Notes: a model not told the origin generated them from the letters alone. DNA of 15,879 nt from Candidatus Heimdallarchaeota archaeon (GCA_030602675.1 JAUVZH010000020.1:1-15879), one strand, 5' to 3'. Numbered from the stretch's first letter, positions 1 through 7,661 are shown. Program-made: numbers and translations.

Positions 1-624
1 GCAATGCCTACTATGACAACTGGTAATACAGATCCAAGTCGTTGGAACTATCCTTCCGTACCTAAAGAATGGTGGCCAATAATTAGAGCAGAAAGACCTG
101 CTTACCGACCTGAAGTAACACCTACTCGAGGTATGGGTCGAATTCCCGGGGTCTTTCACACATATCCTGATGTATATCGAAGCAATCATCCGATATATTC
201 ATTCGCAGCATGGGGAAAGAATGCGAAAACTATAATTGAAAAACATGAATATACAGACACCTTTACTAGTGAGAGTCCTTTAGGAAGGTTATATCAACTA
301 AATGCTAAGATTTTACTGCTTGGTGTAGGTCATATCAATAATACTTCTCTTCATCATGCTGAATGGAAAGCAAATATTCCTAACTTCCCAAGAGTATCTC
401 AAGGAGCTGCTCTTTTGGAGAATGGAAAACGAGTTTGGAAAGATTGGGAAGAACTTGAATATAGTGATGAAGATTTTACTGAAGTAGGAAATGCTTTTGA
501 GAAATCGACTAATTATGAACCTAAATTGATTGGACAGGCTGAAAGTCGTTTAGTATCTATGAGAGAATTTGTTGATTTTGCAGTAGATTGGTTTAGAAAA
601 AATCGCAAATATAAGGAAAAATAG
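1..624 (+). CDS. Aminoglycoside N(3)-acetyltransferase (AAC(3)/YokD) family protein, 5'-truncated by window
   Basis: This is the C-terminal three quarters or so of an Antibiotic_NAT-fold enzyme, which transfers acetyl from acetyl-CoA to an amino group (the 3-amino group of aminoglycosides in resistance members). The frame is open to the left edge, and the first in-frame ATG at 4 sits inside the conserved MPTMTT segment, so it is not the real start; family members are about 260-275 residues and about 207 are visible. Hallmarks seen, counted from that ATG: PTRGMGRI near residues 40-47, the RSNHP motif near 59-63, SFAAWG near 66-71, and LLLGVGHINNTSLHHAE near 104-120, which carries the conserved acceptor-site His and Glu residues. 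Whether it acts on antibiotics is unknown; many archaeal and bacillar homologues have no shown resistance role. Two T-runs follow the stop. Family call is firm, substrate is not. Confidence 0.88.
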   Translation, partial: AMPTMTTGNTDPSRWNYPSVPKEWWPIIRAERPAYRPEVTPTRGMGRIPGVFHTYPDVYRSNHPIYSFAAWGKNAKTIIEKHEYTDTFTSESPLGRLYQLNAKILLLGVGHINNTSLHHAEWKANIPNFPRVSQGAALLENGKRVWKDWEELEYSDEDFTEVGNAFEKSTNYEPKLIGQAESRLVSMREFVDFAVDWFRKNRKYKEK

Positions 625-629
625 ATGAG

Positions 630-654
630 TTTTTTTCATTTTATACGTTTTTTT
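630..654 (+). terminator. Oligo-T terminator after the acetyltransferase gene
   Basis: Two runs of seven T residues (630-636 and 648-654) begin six bases after the TAG stop at 622-624, with no strong stem before them. U-rich tracts without a hairpin are the usual intrinsic termination signal of Archaea, so this is read as the end of the upstream transcript. Confidence 0.6.
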
Positions 655-724
655 ATTATAAATAAGAATTAAATAGATGTTAGCTGATAATTATTGTAAT
701 ATTACTCTGGGGACAGGAATTTAA

Positions 725-1069
725 ATGACTGAATTAGAGAAACATGAAAATGAAGTTCTAATAGCAAAAATACGTGTAAACAAAATTAGAAATATTTTAT
801 TACATTATGCTGAAAAAACACAAGATGATTTTGATCATTATTTATGTTATGAGAAATATGGTTCTGCTAAATTTAAAAAGAAGAAATATTCTTTAGATAA
901 AGAGGATATTGCTGAGCAAAGTAAGATAAAATCAAAGAATTTTAAATTAGCATTTAAAGAGCTTTTTGAAAACGCTACTGAACACAAACCAATCTTAGAA
1001 GAACTAAGTAAAAATGATTCTGATGAAGAAATCCGTGATTGGGCTAAATCCTTGCTGGTAAAACTGTAA
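725..1069 (+). CDS. Small uncharacterised protein (114 aa)
   Basis: I do not recognise this protein. It is 114 residues, highly charged, Lys/Glu-rich and predicted mostly helical, without a signal peptide or membrane segment. The last 30 residues (roughly 85-114) read like one amphipathic HEAT-like helical pair, but a single such unit is weak evidence. The ATG at 725 follows an AGGA motif by six bases, within a GGGGACAGGA stretch. It is separated from the preceding gene by a T-rich terminator, so it is probably transcribed by itself. Codon use and composition match neighbouring genes. Confidence that it is a real gene is moderate, resting on length, ribosome-binding motif and clean intergenic spacing. 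Confidence 0.6.
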   Translation: MTELEKHENEVLIAKIRVNKIRNILLHYAEKTQDDFDHYLCYEKYGSAKFKKKKYSLDKEDIAEQSKIKSKNFKLAFKELFENATEHKPILEELSKNDSDEEIRDWAKSLLVKL

Positions 1070-1128
1070 GTTCAAGAAAGATTATCTTACTATACCAGCT
1101 GTATTTCATTTCATCAAATGTACTGAAA

Positions 1129-2826
1129 TTATATTTTTAAGACGAATAACTTGCGATATTCTATCATCTGTCCAGTTTTCTTATCTCGTTCTTCAATTAC
1201 TGCATCTTTAGTTATTCGTGTGATACCATTTTCCAGTGAAAGATGTTTTAAAGCTTCAACAATTGGCTTCTTCTGCTTTACAAGATTTTCCCACATACTC
1301 AATTGGTTTGCTAATTTTTGTTGCTCTTCTGCAATATCCTCAGCAAGTTTCTTTAGACCTTTATCTTCAGTTATGAAACCAGCCTTCATCAGATAATCTT
1401 TAGCTTTCTCAATATCTAGTTCTGCCAAAGCTAATTGAGCAAAAAGCCAATATGCTTGTGCTAGAAGCATATGAAACTGCTCTTTTGATGCTATATCAAC
1501 TAGAATATTAACCTTGTTTTTGACTTCCTCTAATATCTCTAATTCACCAGAAATTTGCAATTCTTTTAAGAGAATTGCTGAGTGATTAATTAACGCAACA
1601 ACTTGCCAATAAGGAGGTAGGTTTTCTTCAATTAGTACCTCTTCAAAAATTGCTGCAGCCTTACTCCAATCACTCATTCGAGTGTCTGCTTTTAATACAA
1701 AACCAGATGCAAACCGGTACATTATATTAATTTTCTCACTTTCAACTATCTGATTAATTAATCTCAATTGCTCCAAATATTGTTGAGCTTTTTGATGTTC
1801 ATTTTTATCTATAGATAGAGTAATTAAATTATACAAAACAGCAGGGAGTATTCTTCTCTTATCACCTATCTCTTCACATTTCTTAAGTGCTTTAAGGTTG
1901 TATTTCATAGCTAGATTATATTTTCCCATTTGATGGTAAATTGCACCAATATTACTGAATACTACTTGAACTCCTACTATTTCTTCCCCTAGAAAAGCTA
2001 GGTATTTTAGGTAATATTCCAAAGAAAGTTCAAGCTCTAATAAAGCACTGTATGTAGAACCCAGATCATTATAGATATATGGCAAGTCTCTTTTTGCATC
2101 AATCTCTTCATTTAGCTCAACAGCTTTTTGATGAAATTCTAATGCTTTACTTAAGTTGCGTCTGTTTTTTTGATTAACACCTAAACCATAGTATGCAGCT
2201 GCCATGACTTGTTTGTTTCCTAAGGATTCTGCAATCTTGAGACCCTTTTCATAAAGCTCATCTGAGTTTTTGAATTTCATTTGTAATCTAAAATTATCAC
2301 CTAAGATTATAGTTATTTGAGCTTTCAATTGCTGGTTTTCACTTCTTTCAGCAAAACTTAAAGCTTGCTTACAGTATTCCAATGCAAGACTATATTCTCC
2401 CTTTACATAAGGTACACCTACTTTTAGAAACAACAACTGTGCTTTTCGTTTTGCATAAGCTTTCTTTGACAATTTATCTAATTTTTGAAGCAATTGTTCA
2501 CCTAAATGTAAAGTAACTAAATGTTTCTCAAAATTCCCTGACCTCCAGTATGCTTCCGATTGTTGTATTAAAACATCAAGCCGGGGGAGAACTAAATCTT
2601 GATCTTGACTTTCTTTTATGACCATTTCAGCAATCGAGAAGACTTCTTGGTAATCACCCATTTTTGTCAGAATTTCACTTTTTAGAGCTAAACAGGTAAG
2701 TTTCTTTTCCAATTTAATGTTGTCAATTTTAAGTGTCTTTTCAATAGATTTTAGCGCTTTCTTGAATTCTCCTTGATTTATGTGTTGTTCTATTTTTTTT
2801 AATTGCTTTTTTACATCTGATGTCAA
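1129..2826 (-). CDS. Large TPR-repeat protein (565 aa)
   Basis: A soluble protein built almost entirely of tetratricopeptide-like helical hairpins, a scaffold for protein-protein contacts. Repeats run from about residue 4 to 500; the best copies lie at 128-360, where the LGDNF, LGVNQ, LGSTY, IGAIY and NLITL positions recur about every 40 residues, the longer TPR_12/kinesin-light-chain-like period rather than the classic 34. The C-terminal 60 or so residues leave the repeat pattern and end in a short beta-like tail (YRKLFVLKI). No catalytic domain, signal peptide or membrane helix is visible. The start is a TTG at 2826, supported by AAGAGGG (2834-2840) seven bases upstream. It faces away from the next minus-strand gene across about 340 bases that include that gene's terminator, so it is likely a single-gene transcript. 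The partner is unknown. Confidence 0.85.
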   Translation of the reverse strand: MTSDVKKQLKKIEQHINQGEFKKALKSIEKTLKIDNIKLEKKLTCLALKSEILTKMGDYQEVFSIAEMVIKESQDQDLVLPRLDVLIQQSEAYWRSGNFEKHLVTLHLGEQLLQKLDKLSKKAYAKRKAQLLFLKVGVPYVKGEYSLALEYCKQALSFAERSENQQLKAQITIILGDNFRLQMKFKNSDELYEKGLKIAESLGNKQVMAAAYYGLGVNQKNRRNLSKALEFHQKAVELNEEIDAKRDLPYIYNDLGSTYSALLELELSLEYYLKYLAFLGEEIVGVQVVFSNIGAIYHQMGKYNLAMKYNLKALKKCEEIGDKRRILPAVLYNLITLSIDKNEHQKAQQYLEQLRLINQIVESEKINIMYRFASGFVLKADTRMSDWSKAAAIFEEVLIEENLPPYWQVVALINHSAILLKELQISGELEILEEVKNKVNILVDIASKEQFHMLLAQAYWLFAQLALAELDIEKAKDYLMKAGFITEDKGLKKLAEDIAEEQQKLANQLSMWENLVKQKKPIVEALKHLSLENGITRITKDAVIEERDKKTGQMIEYRKLFVLKI

Positions 2827-2928
2827 AAATCTACCCTCTTATAATAATAAAAAATATGTAATCAAAAGATTTTCTGTCGATAGGTGTTATGCTATTAGTG
2901 GTGGTATTACTTGAGTATAAAAAATCCT

Positions 2929-2964
2929 AAATTCACTAAAGTGATAGAGCGAATTTTCTTTTTT
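2929..2964. repeat. Imperfect inverted repeat with T-run in a 343-base intergenic gap
   Basis: Within the gene-free stretch 2827-3169 there is a nested palindrome: outer arms AAATTC (2929-2934) and GAATTT (2951-2956), inner CACT-AA-AGTG (2934-2943), followed on the plus strand by TTTTCTTTTTT (2954-2964). It could stop plus-strand transcription or be a regulator site about 105-140 bases upstream of the TPR gene on the minus strand. The rest of the gap, apart from the hairpins at 3081-3152, is AT-rich sequence without convincing genes. Confidence 0.35.
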
Positions 2965-3104
2965 AATTAGATTTTTGTATAAAAAAAATGATTATCCGCA
3001 AAAAATTATTAAAACAAAATAAAGTTTGTACTAATTAAGGGGAAAAGAACAAAATGAAATTTAATCTTCAACTCGGACAAGGTTTCTTTTTTAATAATGA
3101 TTCT

Positions 3105-3152
3105 TTTCCCAAGATAAAAGAAACTGGACGGGGTAAAATTAATCCCTGTCCA
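3105..3152 (-). terminator. Hairpin terminator downstream of the membrane protein gene
   Basis: Read on the minus strand, 17 bases after the stop codon at 3170-3172, there is a nine-base-pair stem (3144-3152 with 3125-3133, one G-T pair, G+C-rich against an AT-rich background) with a ten-base loop, followed at once by GTTTCTTTTATCTT. This is a Rho-independent-style structure and probably ends the transcript of the 4105-3170 gene. Confidence 0.55.
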
Positions 3153-3169
3153 ACTAATACTTATGAACA

Positions 3170-4105
3170 TTAATCCATTAAATCCTCTAATTTAAAACTA
3201 TGAAGAATATCAGTTGCTATCTGAAGATATCTTTGTAAGTCATCTTTTACATTTCTAGAAGTAGCTACTTCTAAAGCAACTTTAAGGGTATCAATAGCCT
3301 CACTCAATAGGATATAGTTTCCATAATTAAATTCATATTTGTTACTGACGAATTCTTCTATAAGTTCCAAAGCACTGATAGTATCCTCATCATCAATTTT
3401 ATCTGGAAATATTACTTTCTTTTCTGAGACTTTAACGTTGATATTTTCTTTTCTAATGAGATATTCAATTTTTGCTATTAACTCCTTTTCAGTTAGATCA
3501 ACTTCTTCTTTTACAACCTCTAATGGAACATAGGTACCATTCTCTTGGCTTTCCTCTAAAACCATCCTAAGTCTTCTTTCCTCCGATAAATTGCTCATTG
3601 TTGTTAGAACGAAATAAGTTATTCCTAGAGCTGCAAATATACCAAGATTTATTTCCAAGAATATCAAATATCTGTACTTTTGAAAGAATACGCTTATCTT
3701 CTCAATGGGAATTGCTACTTCCCTATTTAGATAGTCTTCTGCATGTAATGATAAATTAGCAATTGTATGAGAATTGACAACAGTTGTTTCATTAGAAGAT
3801 CTAAAAATATAAGCTGTAACAGGATCTATTCTATATCCCCAATGGTTATCATAATAGATTAATTTACCAAATGCTAAATAACCGCCATCCTTAGTATGCC
3901 TTGCTGCGTACTTTATAAGATCCCAATAGATATCTTTTGAAGTTTCAATGGCAATTTGATCTCCATTAGCATCATGAATAACAGCCCACTTGCTTCCATC
4001 ATGAGATAATTTATCGTTAGAATTCAAAGTAATTGCAAGAATACCAAGACCAATGGTTACTGCTAATAATACTGAACCAACAATTTTTGCAATATCTCTA
4101 TTCAT
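3170..4105 (-). CDS. Two-pass membrane protein with extracytoplasmic domain and winged-helix-like cytosolic region (311 aa)
   Basis: I do not recognise a named family. A first hydrophobic helix (about 7-27) and a second (about 146-168) enclose a 120-residue domain that, by the positive-inside rule (RRLR after the second helix), should lie outside the membrane. After the second helix, residues 175-235 show a helix-turn-helix-like pattern ending in a wing-like beta pair (PLEVVKEEVDLTEKEL ... NVKVSEKKVIF), resembling winged-helix modules used for DNA or protein contacts. Residues 240-311 form a helical tail. The arrangement suggests a membrane sensor or one-component regulator, but this is inference. 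The ATG at 4105 follows GGGGAG (4117-4122) by 11 bases. It is divergent from the aminotransferase gene across about 240 bases, which could be a shared control region. Confidence 0.7.
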   Translation of the reverse strand: MNRDIAKIVGSVLLAVTIGLGILAITLNSNDKLSHDGSKWAVIHDANGDQIAIETSKDIYWDLIKYAARHTKDGGYLAFGKLIYYDNHWGYRIDPVTAYIFRSSNETTVVNSHTIANLSLHAEDYLNREVAIPIEKISVFFQKYRYLIFLEINLGIFAALGITYFVLTTMSNLSEERRLRMVLEESQENGTYVPLEVVKEEVDLTEKELIAKIEYLIRKENINVKVSEKKVIFPDKIDDEDTISALELIEEFVSNKYEFNYGNYILLSEAIDTLKVALEVATSRNVKDDLQRYLQIATDILHSFKLEDLMD

Positions 4106-4282
4106 ATTCTACTTAACTCCCCAGTTAAACATATGTGCCTTATTTTTAATTATTGATAAAAATCCTATTTAATGATTGTTATCTTTAAGAAAATTTAAGC
4201 TACAAGATATTTAAGGATAATTAAACTGTGTTTAAAAAAAATTATCATCAAACAATTATATTCACTTTTTTACGAAATTCAT

Positions 4283-4336
4283 GCATATTATGCTAAAAGT
4301 ATATTAATTTTCTAGAACAAAATTCCAAAGGTAGGA
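4283..4336 (+). promoter_or_regulatory. Promoter region and RBS of the aminotransferase operon, with small palindrome
   Basis: A TATA-like box AGTATATTAA (4299-4308) preceded by CTAAA lies about 45 bases before the ATG, predicting a transcript start near 4327. GGAG at 4333-4336 serves as Shine-Dalgarno, ten bases before the ATG at 4348. Just upstream of the box is the palindrome GCATA-T-TATGC (4283-4293), placed where an archaeal regulator could help or block TFB/TBP. The palindrome's role is a guess. Confidence 0.45.
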
Positions 4337-4347
4337 GATAATTAACG

Positions 4348-5466
4348 ATGAAAGTTGATACGTTTTTGGTAGAGAAATTTATGGATAAATATGAACTCAA
4401 TGTTGAGATAAATATTGCAGAAACTTGTGTTGACCCATTCACATTGGGTGAATTTCTTGAAATAATGGACTATGAGAATTTCTTTGAAGAATTCAAAAGC
4501 AGAAAATTAACTTATGGTCATATTAATGGCTCACCTGAACTCCGAGGTGGTATTGCAAATCTCTATAACAAAATGAAAGCTGATAATATTTTGCTTTCAG
4601 GTGGTGCTATTGGAGCAAACTTTCTAGCTTTTTATAGCCTTGTAGAACCTGGTGATACAGTCATCTCGATTTTCCCTGCTTATCAACAATTGTATAGTAC
4701 TGCAAGATCATTCGGTGCAAATGTTAAGTTATGGAAATTAAAATGGGAAGAGCAATGGGTTCCAAATATTGAAGACCTTTCGTCACTTGTGGATAAAAAA
4801 ACCAAAATGATAGTTATAAATAATCCACATAATCCTTCTGGATGCTTAATTGATAATGATCAACTTAAAGAAATTTGCAAGATTGCAGAAGAATGTGATG
4901 CATATGTACTTTATGATGAAGCGTATAAAGGACTATACATAAACGATAATGATTCAGTTACTTCTGCTGTAGATATCTATGATAAAGCTATTTCAACTGG
5001 TTCTTTCTCAAAAAGCCTTTCATTAACTGGATTGCGGTTAGGTTGGATTGCTGCTAGTAAATCAATTATTGAAGAATGTATTCGTCACAGACATTATACA
5101 ACTATTAGTAATGGAATGATTGATGACTCTCTTGCAGCATTAGCAATGCAACATGTTGATCGAATTTACAAACGAAATTTGAATATTGTTAGAACAAATT
5201 TCAAGATATTAAATGAATGGATTGAAAACGAACCATTGATTGATTGGGTACCTGTTAAAGCAGGAAGTGTTGGCTTTTTGAAATACAATATCGAGATGCC
5301 TTCAGAGGAATTGTGTTTAAAGTTAATCAAGGAAAAAAGTACCTTTCTAATTCCGGGTTCTTGCTTTGAAATGGAAGGCTTTTTGCGTATTGGATTTGGT
5401 AATAACACTAATACACTCATAACTGGATTGGAACGATTTAAGAAATTCCTAGATGCTTATCGCTAG
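4348..5466 (+). CDS. Fold-type I PLP-dependent aminotransferase (class I/II, 372 aa)
   Basis: A cytosolic pyridoxal-phosphate enzyme of the aspartate aminotransferase superfamily. Family landmarks are all present and in order: YGHINGSPELRGGIANLY near 56-73 (substrate/cofactor loop), NNPHNPSG at 158-165 with the cofactor-contacting Asn162, DEAYKG at 190-195 with Asp190 pairing to the pyridine nitrogen and Tyr193, SFSKSLSLTGLRLGW at 219-233 with Lys222 as Schiff-base lysine, and FLRIGFG at 345-351 with Arg347 for the substrate carboxylate. Length is slightly short for the family (usually 380-400). The amino donor and product cannot be told from sequence; homologues include amino-acid biosynthetic enzymes and capreomycidine-synthase-like enzymes. 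It is the first gene of an apparent operon with the two small genes that follow, starting 32 bases after its stop. Confidence 0.9.
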   Translation: MKVDTFLVEKFMDKYELNVEINIAETCVDPFTLGEFLEIMDYENFFEEFKSRKLTYGHINGSPELRGGIANLYNKMKADNILLSGGAIGANFLAFYSLVEPGDTVISIFPAYQQLYSTARSFGANVKLWKLKWEEQWVPNIEDLSSLVDKKTKMIVINNPHNPSGCLIDNDQLKEICKIAEECDAYVLYDEAYKGLYINDNDSVTSAVDIYDKAISTGSFSKSLSLTGLRLGWIAASKSIIEECIRHRHYTTISNGMIDDSLAALAMQHVDRIYKRNLNIVRTNFKILNEWIENEPLIDWVPVKAGSVGFLKYNIEMPSEELCLKLIKEKSTFLIPGSCFEMEGFLRIGFGNNTNTLITGLERFKKFLDAYR

Positions 5467-5498
5467 AATCATATAGTCAATAATGGTAGTTGTTTGAC

Positions 5499-5822
5499 TT
5501 GAATAGTAAAAAAACATATTCAGTTCTAATAATAGATAATTTTCATATGGATCCTGAACATGATTATATAATCGAAGGATTTTCTACAAAAGAAATCGCA
5601 ATTGAATTTGCTAGACGTTGGGTGAGATCTTCTGTAGAACATCAACGTAAATCAAATGCTGATAGAGAAGAGTTAAAGCTTATATGGTATCAATTTGGTG
5701 AAGATGCTACTGTTCTAGGAACTAACTATGCTGGTGGTGATGAATTAGACTACTTTCTTGATAATCCAGCAACACCAGAAGAATGTGATTGGCAATCAAT
5801 TAAACAATTGTCAAAGAAGTAA
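5499..5822 (+). CDS. Small acidic uncharacterised protein (107 aa)
   Basis: A short soluble protein with a beta strand near the start (YSVLIIDNF), a segment with the pattern of a clamp-like alpha/beta fold (DYIIEGFSTKEIAIEFARRWV), then LKLIWYQFGEDATVLG. I have the impression of a widespread small family with a strand, FxTxEEA helix and F-GED motif, but cannot name it and no function is known to me. The longest reading frame begins at TTG 5490; I prefer TTG 5499 because GGTAG (5485-5489) then sits nine bases upstream, but both lack a strong signal. It starts 32 bases after the aminotransferase stop and is likely co-transcribed with it. Confidence 0.7.
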   Translation: MNSKKTYSVLIIDNFHMDPEHDYIIEGFSTKEIAIEFARRWVRSSVEHQRKSNADREELKLIWYQFGEDATVLGTNYAGGDELDYFLDNPATPEECDWQSIKQLSKK

Positions 5823-5905
5823 CTTTCATTTAATTAGTAATTAAGATTCAAACAGAAAATGTGGAGTTTTTAAAGTTCTTTAATTATAATTTAGCAAAGG
5901 ATTTT

Positions 5906-5909
5906 GGTG
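5906..5909 (+). promoter_or_regulatory. GGTG ribosome-binding motif setting the start of the small TPR gene
   Basis: GGTG is separated by six bases (tatctt) from TTG at 5916. The motif is complementary to the archaeal 16S 3' end (GGAGGTGAT consensus). Upstream in-frame TTG 5904 and GTG 5907 would overlap this motif and are therefore less likely starts. Confidence 0.5.
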
Positions 5910-5915
5910 TATCTT

Positions 5916-6317
5916 TTGTTAATAGACCCGAAAGAAGCAATCACTAGTGAAGACACTCAAGATAATATTGGGATCTCTTCAGATACACTAAGAAAATATC
6001 AGAAAGCAATACACCACAAACCAGACGATTATAAAAAATGGGTTAGATTAGGTTCTATCTATTTACAACATAGAAAATTAACACAATCTACTGACTGCTT
6101 TTATCAAGCACTAAAATTGGATGCAAATTCATGCATCATATGGAATGTTTTGGGATCGATCTTTTACATGCAAGGTAAGAAAGCTCTAGGTGTTATGTGT
6201 GTTCATAAAGCTCTGAACTTGAATCCTCAGTATTTTAATGCTAAACTCTTTTTGGAAACAATAAATAACAAAAAAGAAAGTAAGAAGTCTCACATGAAAC
6301 CAAAATTATTTCATTAG
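5916..6317 (+). CDS. Small TPR-repeat protein (133 aa)
   Basis: A short soluble protein with two clear classic 34-residue TPR units at about residues 38-71 and 72-105; each has the helix-A W-LG-Y and helix-B A-x-KALxLxP pattern (YQALKLDAN and HKALNLNPQ ends). The N-terminal 37 residues are probably flexible and the C-terminal 25 are lysine-rich. Such minimal TPR proteins work as adaptors. It follows the small acidic protein by about 90 bases on the same strand as the aminotransferase, so a shared operon is likely but not certain. TTG 5916 is chosen over the more upstream TTG/GTG codons because of the GGTG motif. It is convergent with the C-S lyase gene. Confidence 0.78.
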   Translation: MLIDPKEAITSEDTQDNIGISSDTLRKYQKAIHHKPDDYKKWVRLGSIYLQHRKLTQSTDCFYQALKLDANSCIIWNVLGSIFYMQGKKALGVMCVHKALNLNPQYFNAKLFLETINNKKESKKSHMKPKLFH

Positions 6318-6342
6318 AATTTCTAGCAGAATATGCTCAAAA

Positions 6343-6348
6343 TTTTTT
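6343..6348 (+). terminator. T6 tract after the small TPR gene
   Basis: A run of six T residues lies 26 bases after the TAG stop, inside the 66-base gap between convergent genes. It fits an archaeal oligo-T terminator for the plus-strand operon, but short T-runs are common in sequence this AT-rich. Confidence 0.35.
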
Positions 6349-6383
6349 CACAGAAAATGAACTTTCTATGCAATAATTTCTTC

Positions 6384-7583
6384 TTAACTAATGTGTTTTC
6401 TGAGAGCTTTTGCAATCCTTTCTGATGCATCCTGTAATACTGATTTTGGACAAGCAATATTAAATCTTTGAAAACCTTCACCAGATTTACCAAACATTGC
6501 TCCATCATCTAAGCAAACTTTCGCATCCTCTTTGATGATTCTGTCTAGTTCCTTTGGTTCAATACCTAGCTTTCTAAAATCAACCCAAGGTAGATAGGTT
6601 CCTTCCAAATCGAAAACTATAATGTCCTTATGAAAGTCAGCAAAAAAGGATTTCAAAAACTCAAAATTCTGCCATAGATACTTCAATAATTCATCAAGCC
6701 ATTCTTCACATTTATTATAAACAGTTTCAGTCGCAACTGCTCCAAAAATAGTAGGAGCTCTTATTGAGAGATTAGTTATTTTAGCAAAGTATTCATCGCA
6801 AAGTATCTTATTAGGTATAATCACAGTGCTTGATTTCAATCCTGCAATATTGAATGTCTTTGATGGAGCTACACAAGTTATTGATTTCTGGGCGAATTCA
6901 TCTGAAATTGTAGCATATGGGATATGCTGATTGTTTGGAAAAATCAAATCACAGTGAATTTCATCAGAGATAACAAGTACATTGTTTTCATTGCAAATCT
7001 TGCCCATTTCAGTTAATTCCTTCTTGGTCCAAACTCGGCAAACTGGATTATGTGGGGAGCATAAAATGAATTGTTTTGTACGAGGTTCTTTACATTTTTT
7101 CTCTAAATCATCAAAATCAACTTCATAACGATTATCATTTATGATTAGCTGATTGTTTAAGGCATTCCTTCCATTATTCTTTATAGAACTAGCAAAAGGA
7201 TAGTATACTGGTTCTTGAATGATAATATTATCTCCTGGTTGAGTAAAATATTGTATTATGAAATTAACCGCTGGGACAATACCAGGAGCGAATTTTATCC
7301 AATCCTTTTCTATAGTCCAATTATGTCTGCGTTTAAACCAATTTATTATCGCTTCATAGTATGATTTTGGTGGAATAGAATAACCAAATATTCCATGATC
7401 AACTCTTTCTCTAAGCGCATTGAGTAATTCATCTGGAGCCCGAAAATCCATATCTGCTACCCAAAGTGGAAGCATTTCATCATATTTGAAATACTCTTTC
7501 ATGAACTCTTGATTCCATTTAATTGCAGTTGATTTCGTTCTATCTATTATTTCGTCAAAATTCCATTTGGGTTTCTTCGTCAA
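6384..7583 (-). CDS. MalY/PatB-type PLP-dependent cystathionine beta-lyase / C-S lyase (399 aa)
   Basis: A fold-type I PLP enzyme of the MalY/PatB branch, which cleaves C-S bonds of cystathionine, cysteine or cysteine conjugates to a thiol, pyruvate and ammonia. Full family length. Diagnostic segments: LPLWVADMDF at 38-47, GYS near 67-69, EPVYYPF at 124-130, SPHNPVCRVW at 176-185 with Asn179, SDEIHCDL at 206-213 with Asp207, APSKTFNIAGLKSS at 239-252 with Lys242 as the Schiff-base lysine, and FQRFNIACP at 371-379 with Arg373 for substrate carboxylate. Position 182 is Cys where the family almost always has Gly (PHNPVGRVW). The start is TTG 7583, seven bases after GGTG (7591-7594 on this strand). 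A candidate promoter lies in the direct repeat copy at 7617-7648. The physiological substrate, methionine-pathway or thiol release, is not known. Confidence 0.9.
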   Translation of the reverse strand: MTKKPKWNFDEIIDRTKSTAIKWNQEFMKEYFKYDEMLPLWVADMDFRAPDELLNALRERVDHGIFGYSIPPKSYYEAIINWFKRRHNWTIEKDWIKFAPGIVPAVNFIIQYFTQPGDNIIIQEPVYYPFASSIKNNGRNALNNQLIINDNRYEVDFDDLEKKCKEPRTKQFILCSPHNPVCRVWTKKELTEMGKICNENNVLVISDEIHCDLIFPNNQHIPYATISDEFAQKSITCVAPSKTFNIAGLKSSTVIIPNKILCDEYFAKITNLSIRAPTIFGAVATETVYNKCEEWLDELLKYLWQNFEFLKSFFADFHKDIIVFDLEGTYLPWVDFRKLGIEPKELDRIIKEDAKVCLDDGAMFGKSGEGFQRFNIACPKSVLQDASERIAKALRKHIS

Positions 7584-7616
7584 ACTTTTACACCAACATA
7601 TCTAAGACTAATGCAT

Positions 7617-7648
7617 TCAATTAGTTACTAAAATTTATTTTTCTGAAT
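7617..7648. repeat. Direct repeat copy A (32 bp), between C-S lyase and TPR genes
   Basis: TCAATTAGTTA, three unlike bases (CTA), then AAATTTATTTTTCTGAAT. The same two blocks recur at 8486-8518 in the same orientation with a four-base middle (ATCT). The pair flanks the TPR gene at 7662-8348. Read on the minus strand this copy offers CAGAAAAATAAATTTTAG, a BRE/TATA-like string about 50 bases before the C-S lyase start, so it may be that gene's promoter. Confidence 0.75.
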
Positions 7649-7661
7649 TTAATCTTCTTCA

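Noticed and set aside
1..624. Calling the first gene an antibiotic resistance determinant
   Set aside because: Family motifs are clear but the N terminus is missing and most environmental members have no shown resistance activity; there is no mobile-element context.
1151..1396. 81-codon frame opposite the large TPR gene
   Set aside because: Fully inside a well-supported repeat protein on the other strand; serine- and phenylalanine-rich translation typical of an antisense shadow.
2881..2970. Possible tRNA-like fold in the 2827-3169 gap
   Set aside because: There is no GGTTCGAAT-like T-arm and no acceptor stem pairing; only the simple nested palindrome is present.
3054..3173. A 39-codon plus-strand frame (ATG after AAGGGG, ending TAA) in the intergenic gap
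   Set aside because: The spacing to AAGGGG is long, it runs straight through the terminator hairpins of the opposite-strand gene, overlaps that gene's stop, and its composition (asparagine, phenylalanine runs) looks like translated intergenic DNA.
6323..6508. 61-codon minus-strand frame at the end of the C-S lyase gene
   Set aside because: Overlaps the conserved RFNIACP region of the lyase in another frame, with no recognisable motif; not a frameshifted piece, as the lyase is complete to its own stop.
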